From an uncultured Granulosicoccaceae bacterium (lineage in GTDB: Bacteria; Pseudomonadota; Gammaproteobacteria; Granulosicoccales; Granulosicoccaceae): 47,554 bases of DNA. The notes below the pieces were generated by a model. That model had not been told where the DNA came from. It worked only from the letters and a program-made list of their open reading frames with translations, and did no database searches. Positions 18,164 through 26,098 of this stretch are shown here, one piece after another. Numbering within the stretch: position 1 is the first letter of the stretch; the number at the start of each line of letters is the position of its first letter. A program made the position numbers and the translations under genes. Location: contig CALGNZ010000023.1 of NCBI GenBank assembly GCA_937957915.1, forward strand, positions 1 through 47,554, in the 5' to 3' direction.

Positions 18164-19153
18164 TTAACGTAACTTCGGGTTAAGTGCATCGCGCATCCAG
18201 TCACCCAACAGATTGACTGCAAATACCAGTATCACCAACGCCGCGGCCGGGAACAGGGTAATCCACCAGAGGCCGGAAAACAGGTACTCATTGCCGACAC
18301 GAATAAGCGTACCAAGACTCGGTGTTGTGGGCGGTATGCCCTGGCCCAGAAACGACAATGTGGCTTCGGAAATAATTGCCAGCGCCAACCCGATCGTGGC
18401 AATAACGAGCACTGGACGCATCACGTTGGGCAATATATGCCGCATGATAATTAACCAGCGGGGCAAACCGATTACCCGGGCTGCCTGTACATATTCTTTT
18501 TGCGACTCAACCAGTGTGGCGCCGCGCGTTACGCGCGCAAACTGCGGCCAATCCGTCAGACCAATAGCAAAGATAACCACGTAGATCGCAAAGTCTTCTC
18601 GCAACTCGAGTGGCAGCAACGTGCGTCCAATTCCGTTAATCAGAATCGCCAGTAAAATACCCGGAATGGTCAGCTGAATATCGGCAATTCGCATGATGAC
18701 CGCATCGACCGCGCCACCAAAGTATCCGGAGATTACACCGAGCAGCACGCCTAAAACCATTCCCAGGCACACCGCGGCGAGCCCGACCAGAATAGATAAT
18801 CGGCCACCGTAGAGAATGGTTGACAGCATATCTCTGCCCTGATTGTCAGTGCCGAGTAAATACTGCGGCTGGCCACCTTCCACCCACACCGGTGGCAGCT
18901 TGCCGTCCCAGAGCGATATCTGCGATGGGTCAAACGGATTAAACGGTGCGATCCACGGCGCCAGCATTGTAGCCATTACACAAACCAGTGTAATAAAAGC
19001 CGCAATCATGGCCGCTGGTGAATGAAAAAACGACCATGCAATGTCGTTATCTATCAATCGTGAAAAGAAACCACGGGGCTTAACCACAGAACCAGCCGGA
19101 TTCGTGCTAATGCTACTGCCCTCCCAGTCGAATGCGAGGATCGATAAACACAT
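18164..19153 (-). CDS. ABC transporter permease, DppC type
   Basis: The 329 residues begin at the ATG at 19153; this start overlaps the end of the DppB-type gene by 41 bp. An alternative is the GTG at 19087. A strong GGAGG lies inside the overlap and points at a start just after the upstream stop, but the codon there is ATT. The N-terminal helix is followed by an extracytoplasmic loop with LLGTDNQGRDMLSTILYGGR, diagnostic of DppC/OppC proteins. Five more helices and the EAA loop (EYVQAARVIGLPRWLIIMRH) that contacts the ATPase follow. It should form the import channel with the preceding permease. Substrate not known. Confidence 0.93.
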   Translation of the reverse strand: MCLSILAFDWEGSSISTNPAGSVVKPRGFFSRLIDNDIAWSFFHSPAAMIAAFITLVCVMATMLAPWIAPFNPFDPSQISLWDGKLPPVWVEGGQPQYLLGTDNQGRDMLSTILYGGRLSILVGLAAVCLGMVLGVLLGVISGYFGGAVDAVIMRIADIQLTIPGILLAILINGIGRTLLPLELREDFAIYVVIFAIGLTDWPQFARVTRGATLVESQKEYVQAARVIGLPRWLIIMRHILPNVMRPVLVIATIGLALAIISEATLSFLGQGIPPTTPSLGTLIRVGNEYLFSGLWWITLFPAAALVILVFAVNLLGDWMRDALNPKLR

Positions 19154-20084
19154 ACAGCAGGTCGACGATCAGATTTACGATGACAAAGATCAGCGCAACA
19201 AAACACAGGTATGCGGCCATGATTGGTACATCGGCAAAATCAACAGCCTGAATAAACATCAAGCCGGTTCCAGGCCACTGAAACACAGTTTCAGTAATCA
19301 CCGAGAACGCAATCAGTCCGCCGATGTTGAGTCCGATAATAGTAATAACAGGCACCAGGGTATTTTTCAGCGCATGGACAAAGTTGATTGCCCGTTCAGA
19401 CAACCCGCGAGCTCTGGCAAATTTGATGTAGTCAGCCTGCATCACCTCGAGCATTTCTGCACGCACCAGCCGAAGTATCATGGTTAACTGAAAAAGGCTC
19501 AATGTTATGGCAGGCAGAATAATCGATCGCCAGCCATCTACCGTCAGAAAGCTGGTTTTCCACCAGCCAAGCTCGACAACCCCTGCACGGCCTGAAGAAG
19601 GCAGCCAGCGCAGAGTAACCGCAAAAAGATAAATCAGCGCGATACCGATAATAAAGGTAGGCAATGAAACACCGACCAGTGAAGTCGATAGAATCGTCTT
19701 TGACAGCCAGCCGTTGCGCCTGATGCCGGTATAAACACCTGCGGCAATACCCACCACCAGTGCAATCACTGCTGATACAAACACCAGCTCAAGTGTTGCA
19801 GGCAGGCGCTCTTTAATCAGCGTGCTAACCGGTCGTTTAATACGGTAACTCAGGCCAAAGTCACCATTCAGTGCATTACCCATGAAGCGCACATACTGGG
19901 TAAAGATCGGATCATCGAGACCCAAATCCTGCCTGATGCGGACTCGGTCTTCGCGTGTTGCCTCCTGTCCAACCATGTTGTTGACCGGGTCGCCAACAAA
20001 GTTGAACAAAGAGAAAGAAATAAGTGATACGGCGGCCATTACCAGCACTGACTGGGCCAGCCGACGAAAAATGTAGGAGAGCAT
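19113..20084 (-). CDS. ABC transporter permease, DppB type
   Basis: The 323-residue protein starts with MLSYIFRRLAQSVLVMAAVS, the usual first helix of DppB/OppB permeases. About six helices are visible, with the EAA loop DYIKFARARGLSERAINFVH near residue 220 and the ITETVFQWPGTGLMF segment typical of this family. The stop lies inside the start of the DppC-type gene, so the two permeases are translationally linked. A hairpin with a U-run lies upstream, between this gene and the solute-binding protein gene, so permease expression is probably lower than that of the binding protein. Confidence 0.93.
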   Translation of the reverse strand: MLSYIFRRLAQSVLVMAAVSLISFSLFNFVGDPVNNMVGQEATREDRVRIRQDLGLDDPIFTQYVRFMGNALNGDFGLSYRIKRPVSTLIKERLPATLELVFVSAVIALVVGIAAGVYTGIRRNGWLSKTILSTSLVGVSLPTFIIGIALIYLFAVTLRWLPSSGRAGVVELGWWKTSFLTVDGWRSIILPAITLSLFQLTMILRLVRAEMLEVMQADYIKFARARGLSERAINFVHALKNTLVPVITIIGLNIGGLIAFSVITETVFQWPGTGLMFIQAVDFADVPIMAAYLCFVALIFVIVNLIVDLLYVFIDPRIRLGGQ

Positions 20085-20115
20085 TAAATGATGCGATCAG
20101 AAGATAACAGGCAAG

Positions 20116-20143
20116 AAAAAAGGGGCAGCTAAAAGCCGCCCCT
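20116..20143 (-). terminator. Rho-independent terminator or attenuator inside the ABC operon
   Basis: Read on the minus strand, AGGGGC and GCCCCT pair (20138-20143 with 20121-20126) around an AT-rich loop, and six T residues follow directly (complement of 20116-20121). It begins 8 bp after the binding-protein stop and ends about 30 bp before the permease start. This is the classic place for partial termination that keeps the binding protein in excess. Confidence 0.8.
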
Positions 20144-20150
20144 AATGCAA

Positions 20151-21719
20151 CTACTTGATAGTTACAAAGCGAGGACGCAGCGCGTCATCAGCAGACATGG
20201 GTGCGTCCACTTTGTCAGACATACCCCAGGCAATTACCTGGTGATGGATAGGTATGTAGGGCATATCCTTACGTACCTCGGTCCAGGCGTCGTTAATCAT
20301 GTCGGCACGCTTGTCGAGATCAGTCTCGGACGCTATACCTTTAGTGATTGAATTGACGGTGTCATTGCTATAGCCAGTGGCATTCCACGACCCTTCAGCG
20401 TCAAGCAGGTATGAAAACACATAGTGGCTATCGAGTGTTGGCACACCCCAGCCCAGCATGTAGAAGTCAGAGATGCGCTTTTGAATCTTTGGGAAATGCT
20501 GCGCTTTTGGAATCGCTTCCAGACTCACCTTGACACCAATCTTGGCCAGCATTGCTACCGCAGCCTGACAGATTTTCTCGTCGTTGTTGTAACGGTTGTT
20601 GGGACAGTCGAGCTGCACAGAAAATCCGTCAGGGTAGCCAGCTTCAGCCATCAGTGACTTGGCTTTCTCAACATCAAGAGGAATTTCAGCATCCTGAGTT
20701 TCGTTGTTGCCCAGAACACCGGGTGAGGTGATCATACCGGCCGGGAAACTCAGTCCTTCCATTACTACACGCTGAATCGCCTTGCGGTCGATGGCCAGAT
20801 TCATCGCCTCGCGAACCTTGACGTCTGCAAACGGATTTTTGCCTTTGACATCTGAAGTTCTGAGCTCTTCCACGCCCTGGTCCATACCAAAGAAAATAGT
20901 ACGAATTTGTGCAACGGTATCGGTCTTCAATCCGTCTGCTGCATCAATGCGTTTTAGATCCTGCAGGGGTGGATCGAGTACAAAATCAACTTCGTTGGAC
21001 AACAGAGCCGCAACGCGTGTAGCTGCGTTGCCGATAGGACGGTATTCGATTCGATCGACGTTGCCCGGAAACTGACCATCTCCCCACCACTCGGAATTTT
21101 TCTCCATGACAGTCAGCTCGTCAGGTGCTCGGCTAACCAGTTTGAAGGGACCGGTTCCATTTGAGTTACGCACAGCAAACGTCTCTTCTTTGCCGGCGAA
21201 ATCCTGGGGATTGACAACGTTATTCGCCTCTGCCCAGCCTTTATCCATCATATAGAGTGACGTGAGCTGATTTGGCAGAATCGGATTGACTTCATCGGTT
21301 ACCAGATCAATGGTGTGGTCGTCGATGATTTTCACTTCAACTACGGACTTCACCTGCTCTTTATAGTCCGAGCTTTCGTGCTTGGCACGCTCAAAGCTGA
21401 AGGCCACATCTTCTGCGGTAAAATCTTCACCACCGTGATATTTCACACCTTCACGGAGTTTGAAGCGCCAGATATTTCCATCCATAGGCTCCCACGACAC
21501 CGCCAGCTCAGGTTGCAGCACCAGGTCGGCGTCTCGAGTGACCAGGCTTTCGTACATCATGCCATTGGTGGCAATTGTGGGCCCTTCATTCTGTGAATGC
21601 GGGTCTAGTGTCAGTGCGTCGCCCTGGCTGGTCCAGCGCAGAGTATTTTCGGCCAGTACCTGAGTCGAACTGGCAGCCAGCGCGACGGCGCAGACTGGAA
21701 TGAGCTTGCGTAAGATCAT
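20151..21719 (-). CDS. ABC transporter substrate-binding protein, SBP_bac_5 family
   Basis: The start is the ATG at 21719 (522 residues), preceded by AAAGGA (complement of 21726-21731). A longer frame reaches 21761 but has no signal peptide at its front. The N-terminus MILRKLIPVCAVALAASSTQ, ending VLA before the mature Glu, is a Sec signal peptide. The mature part matches periplasmic dipeptide/oligopeptide-type binding proteins: ALTLDPHSQNEGP, FKLREGVKYHGGEDFTAEDV, then VREAMNLAIDRKAIQRVV. Proteins of this class bind peptides, opines, nickel chelates, glutathione or sugars. The metabolic genes just upstream suggest a non-peptide ligand here. A U-run hairpin follows immediately. Confidence 0.95.
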   Translation of the reverse strand: MILRKLIPVCAVALAASSTQVLAENTLRWTSQGDALTLDPHSQNEGPTIATNGMMYESLVTRDADLVLQPELAVSWEPMDGNIWRFKLREGVKYHGGEDFTAEDVAFSFERAKHESSDYKEQVKSVVEVKIIDDHTIDLVTDEVNPILPNQLTSLYMMDKGWAEANNVVNPQDFAGKEETFAVRNSNGTGPFKLVSRAPDELTVMEKNSEWWGDGQFPGNVDRIEYRPIGNAATRVAALLSNEVDFVLDPPLQDLKRIDAADGLKTDTVAQIRTIFFGMDQGVEELRTSDVKGKNPFADVKVREAMNLAIDRKAIQRVVMEGLSFPAGMITSPGVLGNNETQDAEIPLDVEKAKSLMAEAGYPDGFSVQLDCPNNRYNNDEKICQAAVAMLAKIGVKVSLEAIPKAQHFPKIQKRISDFYMLGWGVPTLDSHYVFSYLLDAEGSWNATGYSNDTVNSITKGIASETDLDKRADMINDAWTEVRKDMPYIPIHHQVIAWGMSDKVDAPMSADDALRPRFVTIK

Positions 21720-21861
21720 TGCGTATCCTTTTGTGTTAGCTTTCGGCAGCGATACTGACACATCTTACGCAAGCCGTCACGGCCTGACTCACAGAAAATG
21801 CGACAGTCAAACCCCAACAGGTCGCCGCGTCCGGCGCGGTCAGGCTTCCAACATCAATAGC

Positions 21862-22995
21862 TTAACAACGACTCCCCGCCAGCCTCGCACCCTCGGCAAG
21901 GCTTGCCAGTTTTGAGTAGGCGATTTCCGGGTCAACCGCACCAAATCCGGCAAAGGTGCCGAATCCACAGTCGGTTCCACCGATGACTCGCTCTGCACCA
22001 ACAATGTTGATAAAACGCTCGATCCTCTGTGCCACCAGCTCGGGGTGTTCGACGAAGTTTGTGGTGGTATCCAGCACACCTGGCACCAGTACAACATCGT
22101 CGGGAATTTCAGCTTTGCGTGACTCAAAAACTGTCCACTCATGGGCGTGGCGGGGATTGGAGGTTTCGAACAACAGGTATTTTGCTTTGGTCCGCAACAG
22201 CGTTGACAGCACTTTGTCCATCCCAATATCACAAGTATGAGGCCCCTCGTAGTTACCCCAGCAAATATGAATTCGCACGTTCTCTTTCGGAATGTCGCTC
22301 AGTGCATGATTGAGCGCTTCGACATGACTCTCGGCAACTCGAATAAATTCATCGTCTGACATGTCGGCAAACAGCATGTGGCGCGACAATGCCAGATCAG
22401 GGCAATCGAGTTGTAAATTGAGACCGGCACCAACGATAGTTTCGTACTCTGTTTTCATCGCATCTGCCAACGCGGCCAGATACGAGTCTCGAGAAGCGTA
22501 GTGCTCGTTTTGCAGAAAAAGCGATATGACACCCGGTGACGCCGCATTCATGAAACCGTGTTTGATGCCGTGTGTACTCATGGCGGACTTCAGGTTATCG
22601 ATGTCCTTGAGTAGCTCGCCCTGTCCTTTCGATTTAATTTCGGAGGTACACATCGGCCTTGCGTACTGTGGTGTTCCACCGGAGTCTGCAATGCGCTGTA
22701 GAAATGTCGGGTACTGTTTAAGGTCAGCTGGCGCATTGCGCGGGCTGTCGCCCGAGAAACCCTCGTATCTGTCTTTGACGTAGGTGGCATAGGAAATCTT
22801 TGATGTCTCACCGTCAGACACGATATCGATACCCGCATCGTGCTGACGCTTTACGGTTTCATCGACGGCTTTTTTCATCGCCTTGTCAAATGCCTGTTGG
22901 TCGCAGGCCTCTTCGTTTTCGCGTGCAAAGATAAAGTCGACAACTTCCTGGCTGCGAGGCAGTGAACCAACATGGGTGCAGGCAATTTTCGCCAT
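21862..22995 (-). CDS. MetE-like zinc-dependent enzyme (cobalamin-independent methionine synthase II family)
   Basis: The start is the ATG at 22995 (377 residues, MAKIACTHVGSLPR), with AGGAG ahead of it. The length equals the C-terminal catalytic half of MetE. The zinc ligands of the family are visible: His243 and Cys245 (HICWGN), Glu277 (FETSN) and Cys343 (GGTDCGFG). Enzymes of this single-domain family activate a thiol on zinc. They include methyl transferases to homocysteine or other thiols, and epoxyalkane:coenzyme M transferase. MetE's N-terminal folate domain is absent, so it is unlikely to be a housekeeping methionine synthase. Its place between the cupin and ABC genes suggests a transfer step in the catabolic route of the imported compound. 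Confidence 0.88.
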   Translation of the reverse strand: MAKIACTHVGSLPRSQEVVDFIFARENEEACDQQAFDKAMKKAVDETVKRQHDAGIDIVSDGETSKISYATYVKDRYEGFSGDSPRNAPADLKQYPTFLQRIADSGGTPQYARPMCTSEIKSKGQGELLKDIDNLKSAMSTHGIKHGFMNAASPGVISLFLQNEHYASRDSYLAALADAMKTEYETIVGAGLNLQLDCPDLALSRHMLFADMSDDEFIRVAESHVEALNHALSDIPKENVRIHICWGNYEGPHTCDIGMDKVLSTLLRTKAKYLLFETSNPRHAHEWTVFESRKAEIPDDVVLVPGVLDTTTNFVEHPELVAQRIERFINIVGAERVIGGTDCGFGTFAGFGAVDPEIAYSKLASLAEGARLAGSRC

Positions 22996-23118
22996 TAACT
23001 CATTCTCCTGGTAAATCGGGTAACGGAACTCTTGTACGTGTTGTTCATGGCATAGACAGTTTGGTCGCCACATCATGAATAACGTGCGCGGGCATCAATG
23101 CAAAGACTACTGCCAAGG

Positions 23119-23154
23119 CAAATACTAAGAAAAATAACAAGACAAATACTAAGA
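23119..23154. repeat. 12-bp direct repeat CAAATACTAAGA
   Basis: Two perfect copies (23119-23130 and 23143-23154) lie 24 bp apart. The second overlaps the stop codon of the bicupin gene. They fall in the short gap before the MetE-like gene. Confidence 0.7.
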
Positions 23155-24129
23155 CCAATGTGTCGGACCGGCCGCATCAGAGGTATTGCGGACACGATAC
23201 AAACTCGCCTGCCCCGTCATCGAGGGCGCAAGGGCTCGACGACAGCCAGGTGGCACAGCGCAAACATCGCCAGGGGCCAGTGTCGCCGTGCTGCCTTCAC
23301 AGGTTAGCGTCCAGTGACCATGCATGACCATCAATACTTCATGCTGATCAGTGCGGTAGGCATCTTCAGGTATCGACTGGCGCGAGATCAGATCAATTTC
23401 AAAGCCGGGCCGATCCCGCAGCATACCGTCTGCACCGAGTACCGAGACCGGTTGCCGGTCAGACATCGCCAGCATATCGAGGTAGCGAGCGATAAAGCGC
23501 GGCACCACCTCCGCGGCGGTAGGCTCAATCAGCTTTGCTATCTCTGCGTCTGTCATTAACGGCATGGGCTTGATGCCTTCAGGCAGGATATCGGCCGGTT
23601 TAGCACCTGCTGTTTTTGATTGATACAGTACGCCGTTGTCTCCAAGGACCAGTCCGTGGTCGCGTGCCTCTTCTATTACCTGTGGCGCCCATATCACACC
23701 ACCACCTGCATCATCGCCACCTAACACTGCCATGATCATTCCATAGTCAGTACCGATATTTTCAAAGCCGCGAAACATTCCGGTAGGAATATTGATCAGG
23801 TCACCCTCTTCCAGTGTAACCTCACCCGCATCACCCCAACGCCCCCAGAAAAACCGCCAGCGACCTTTCAGCACAAAAAACACTTCGGCCGTGGTATGCG
23901 TGTGCAATGAATTTCGACAATGTGGCGGCTGGCCTGCCGCACCGATATTAAAGCCCGGCGTGTCACGAATATGGACATGCTGATCAGGGCTTTCAGAAAC
24001 ACCGGCACCGATTATAGTAAAGTTCTCTTTTTGATCAGAGCCAGGTGTGTGCGCATCAATAAATGCTGTTTTACAGGGCTTCAAATCGCCATAGCGTACA
24101 ATGCGTTGTTCGAGTTCTGCAGGTGTCAC
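23149..24129 (-). CDS. Bicupin protein of unknown function
   Basis: The 326 residues hold two cupin barrels (about 45-150 and 225-315). The first cupin has His76-x-His78 and Glu82 (HTHTTAEVFFVLKG), the first three metal ligands of motif 1. In motif 2 the position normally held by the fourth ligand, a histidine, is Arg120 (PTGMFRGFEN), so metal binding may be altered. The second cupin (QHEVLMVMHGHWTL, then PGDVCAVPPG) lacks most of the usual ligands. Relatives with two cupins include gentisate-type dioxygenases, but I cannot claim a reaction. It sits 123 bp after the NTF2-like gene, and a perfect 12-bp palindrome lies 30 bp before its start, so it may have its own promoter inside the cluster. 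Confidence 0.8.
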   Translation of the reverse strand: MTPAELEQRIVRYGDLKPCKTAFIDAHTPGSDQKENFTIIGAGVSESPDQHVHIRDTPGFNIGAAGQPPHCRNSLHTHTTAEVFFVLKGRWRFFWGRWGDAGEVTLEEGDLINIPTGMFRGFENIGTDYGMIMAVLGGDDAGGGVIWAPQVIEEARDHGLVLGDNGVLYQSKTAGAKPADILPEGIKPMPLMTDAEIAKLIEPTAAEVVPRFIARYLDMLAMSDRQPVSVLGADGMLRDRPGFEIDLISRQSIPEDAYRTDQHEVLMVMHGHWTLTCEGSTATLAPGDVCAVPPGCRRALAPSMTGQASLYRVRNTSDAAGPTHWS

Positions 24130-24158
24130 CGATCATTCACTCTCAGACATAGTATTAA

Positions 24159-24170
24159 TTTACATGTAAA
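24159..24170. promoter_or_regulatory. Perfect 12-bp palindrome TTTACATGTAAA, candidate operator
   Basis: TTTACATGTAAA is located 30 bp upstream of the bicupin start in a 123-bp gap within the cluster. Its size and position suit a dimeric regulator, but no regulator gene is encoded nearby. Confidence 0.45.
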
Positions 24171-24252
24171 CAAATCGACAACGCAGAGTTATCGGGAAAA
24201 TTGTGGGTACATTGCCGTTTCTACTTCACCCGCTACCTTGCTCACTACCGTA

Positions 24253-25317
24253 CTAGCCCGTTTGCAATAAAATTTGCTTCCACACCGCGGTTTCGTCAAA
24301 CAGGACCCACTCTCGCTTTAATCCGTACGGACCGAATTCTGCGTGGCTTATGCCCAGTATGTAGATTTCAGCACCGGTGGGTGCACCGAACATTCCCCAG
24401 CCATCGTGTCGTCCGTACAACGACCAGCGCAACGCTGCGCGAGGTGGCAACAATTCGTCTTCACGCCCTATACAGTGATCGACAGAAAACGTTGCATTGG
24501 GCAGAGCTGAGCGCAGCCCCATCCAGAACTGATCAGCCGCCGACCAGCCGTGCTCGGTTTGTCCGCCAGGGTATGCCAGCGCGCAGGCCCGATCATATTC
24601 AGCAGGTATTACTGACATCTCTGCCGCCATCGCCCGCTTCAGAATATCCGCGTACTGTTGCCCCCAGGGGTTGTCGTTGCCTGTGCCCAGGTAGTCTCCT
24701 TCCCGATCAGTCGTCGGGGTCAGAGGCCGGACACACTCATCGGGCCCGCCTTCACGCTCAATCAGATCTCGCGCATACTGTTTTGAATCAAGGCCCAGCT
24801 GCGTGATGATGGCGGTTTGATCGCGGATCAGCCATTCATCATAGATCTGGTTATTGCGGGCTGCGCAATCGGCAATTATTCGGTAGCACAATTGCTTGCC
24901 AGTGGCTTCACCGTAAACACCTGTATGTGCATGGGTTGCTGTCGACAGAATACGATGCGAGGACAGATAGCCTGTCTCGTAGCCGCCGCTCCAGATCACA
25001 TCTTCGCCGAGCAATTGCCGGTCTGGAAACTCAGCCAGCGTGGCCATCGTTGCCGCAATCACTCTTTTATTACCGACTACCACCGACGACGGTGACCTTA
25101 CGACGATATCATCGGAGTAGTAGTGGTGCAGTGTCTGTATCTGCCGCTCTTCCCAGATTTCTTTGGTGATTCCGATGATGTAGTCGGGGAAGTCTTCCCA
25201 TTTCTTATCGAAGCCCGCTTTTTCGAAATCTGCGTTTTCCAGGCGCGCTTTTTCTAACCAGCTTTTTTTTAAACGCGTCGCCACGGCAGTATCGTCTGCA
25301 GTTTTTTGTTTACTCAT
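24253..25317 (-). CDS. Double NTF2/SnoaL-like domain protein
   Basis: The 354-residue protein has two cone-shaped NTF2-like domains, about residues 45-180 and 225-350. The first shows WEERQIQTLHHYYSDDIVVR, then the turn ending in DEWLIRD, a usual SnoaL-like ending. The second repeats the pattern (ADILKRAMAAEMSVI, then DQFWMGLRSALP and REWVLFDETAVWKQIL). Family members are cyclases, isomerases, dehydratases and hydrolases using a small buried pocket; catalytic residues are not conserved enough to name a reaction. It starts 9 bp after the SDR stop, so the two are co-translated. It probably acts on a product of the two dehydrogenases encoded upstream. Confidence 0.8.
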   Translation of the reverse strand: MSKQKTADDTAVATRLKKSWLEKARLENADFEKAGFDKKWEDFPDYIIGITKEIWEERQIQTLHHYYSDDIVVRSPSSVVVGNKRVIAATMATLAEFPDRQLLGEDVIWSGGYETGYLSSHRILSTATHAHTGVYGEATGKQLCYRIIADCAARNNQIYDEWLIRDQTAIITQLGLDSKQYARDLIEREGGPDECVRPLTPTTDREGDYLGTGNDNPWGQQYADILKRAMAAEMSVIPAEYDRACALAYPGGQTEHGWSAADQFWMGLRSALPNATFSVDHCIGREDELLPPRAALRWSLYGRHDGWGMFGAPTGAEIYILGISHAEFGPYGLKREWVLFDETAVWKQILLQTG

Positions 25318-25326
25318 TTGTTGTTT

Positions 25327-26094
25327 TTATCCTGCGGTCCAGCCGCCATCCACCATCAGGGATGATCCGGTCACCAGCGCAGAAGCACTTGATGCAAGAT
25401 ACAAAACACTCCCCATAATATCTTCAATCTCGCCGATGCGATCGAGTTTGATTTTCGATTTTATCCACTCTACCCGTTCCGGGTTGTCGAAGGTCACTTG
25501 CGTCAGTGGTGTTTTGATAAACGTCGGGCAGATAGTGTTCACCCGAATATTGTGTGGACCCCACTCAATGGCGAGCGCTTTGATCATCCCTTCAACGGCA
25601 TGCTTGGACGCACAATAGACAGATCGGTCTATCCCCCCCACATGCCCCATCTGCGATGAGATATGGATTATTGAACCACCATTGCCGGCATCGACCATCG
25701 CACGTGCGCAGCTGGTCGACACAAAAAAGGCGCCACGTACGTTGATGTCCATCACCTGTTGAAAATCTTCCGGTGTTGTATCAAGGGCTGGTGCGGGCCG
25801 CGCATAGCCCGCCGAGTTGACCACCACATCGAAGGCGGGCTGAGCGTTTATTTGTGAGACGAGCGCTTTAGTATCCCCCACATCCATAGTCAGTGTTTCA
25901 GCACTGTAGCCAGCCTCTGCCATGGACTCATGAACTTCCTTCAGACGCGATTCGTTTCGCGCCGCGATAACAACATGGGCGCCAGCTTCGGCAAGTGCAA
26001 CAGCGCTGCCGAGGCCAATACCACTGGAACCACCTGTAATAAGCGCACGTTTGCCATCAAGTCGAAGAGAAGGTGTTTTTGGCAGTTCAACCAT
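25327..26094 (-). CDS. Short-chain dehydrogenase/reductase
   Basis: The start is the ATG at 26094 (255 residues), 4 bp after the HisD-like stop. A longer frame back to 26238 overlaps the HisD-like gene and lacks SDR features at its front. Classical SDR motifs are all present: TGGSSGIG (20-27) for the dinucleotide, NSAG (93-96), catalytic serine in HISSQMG (146/147), and Tyr160-x-x-x-Lys164 (YCASK). Arg46 after the second strand (VVIAARNESR) suggests possible NADP(H) preference. The C-terminal SALVTGSSLMVDGGW is typical. It should oxidise or reduce an alcohol/ketone pair and works beside the HisD-like dehydrogenase. Confidence 0.94.
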   Translation of the reverse strand: MVELPKTPSLRLDGKRALITGGSSGIGLGSAVALAEAGAHVVIAARNESRLKEVHESMAEAGYSAETLTMDVGDTKALVSQINAQPAFDVVVNSAGYARPAPALDTTPEDFQQVMDINVRGAFFVSTSCARAMVDAGNGGSIIHISSQMGHVGGIDRSVYCASKHAVEGMIKALAIEWGPHNIRVNTICPTFIKTPLTQVTFDNPERVEWIKSKIKLDRIGEIEDIMGSVLYLASSASALVTGSSLMVDGGWTAG

Positions 26095-26098
26095 TAGC

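Noticed and set aside
24201..24806. A 201-codon plus-strand frame
   Set aside because: Antisense to the NTF2-like gene and rich in arginine and proline as shadow frames often are.
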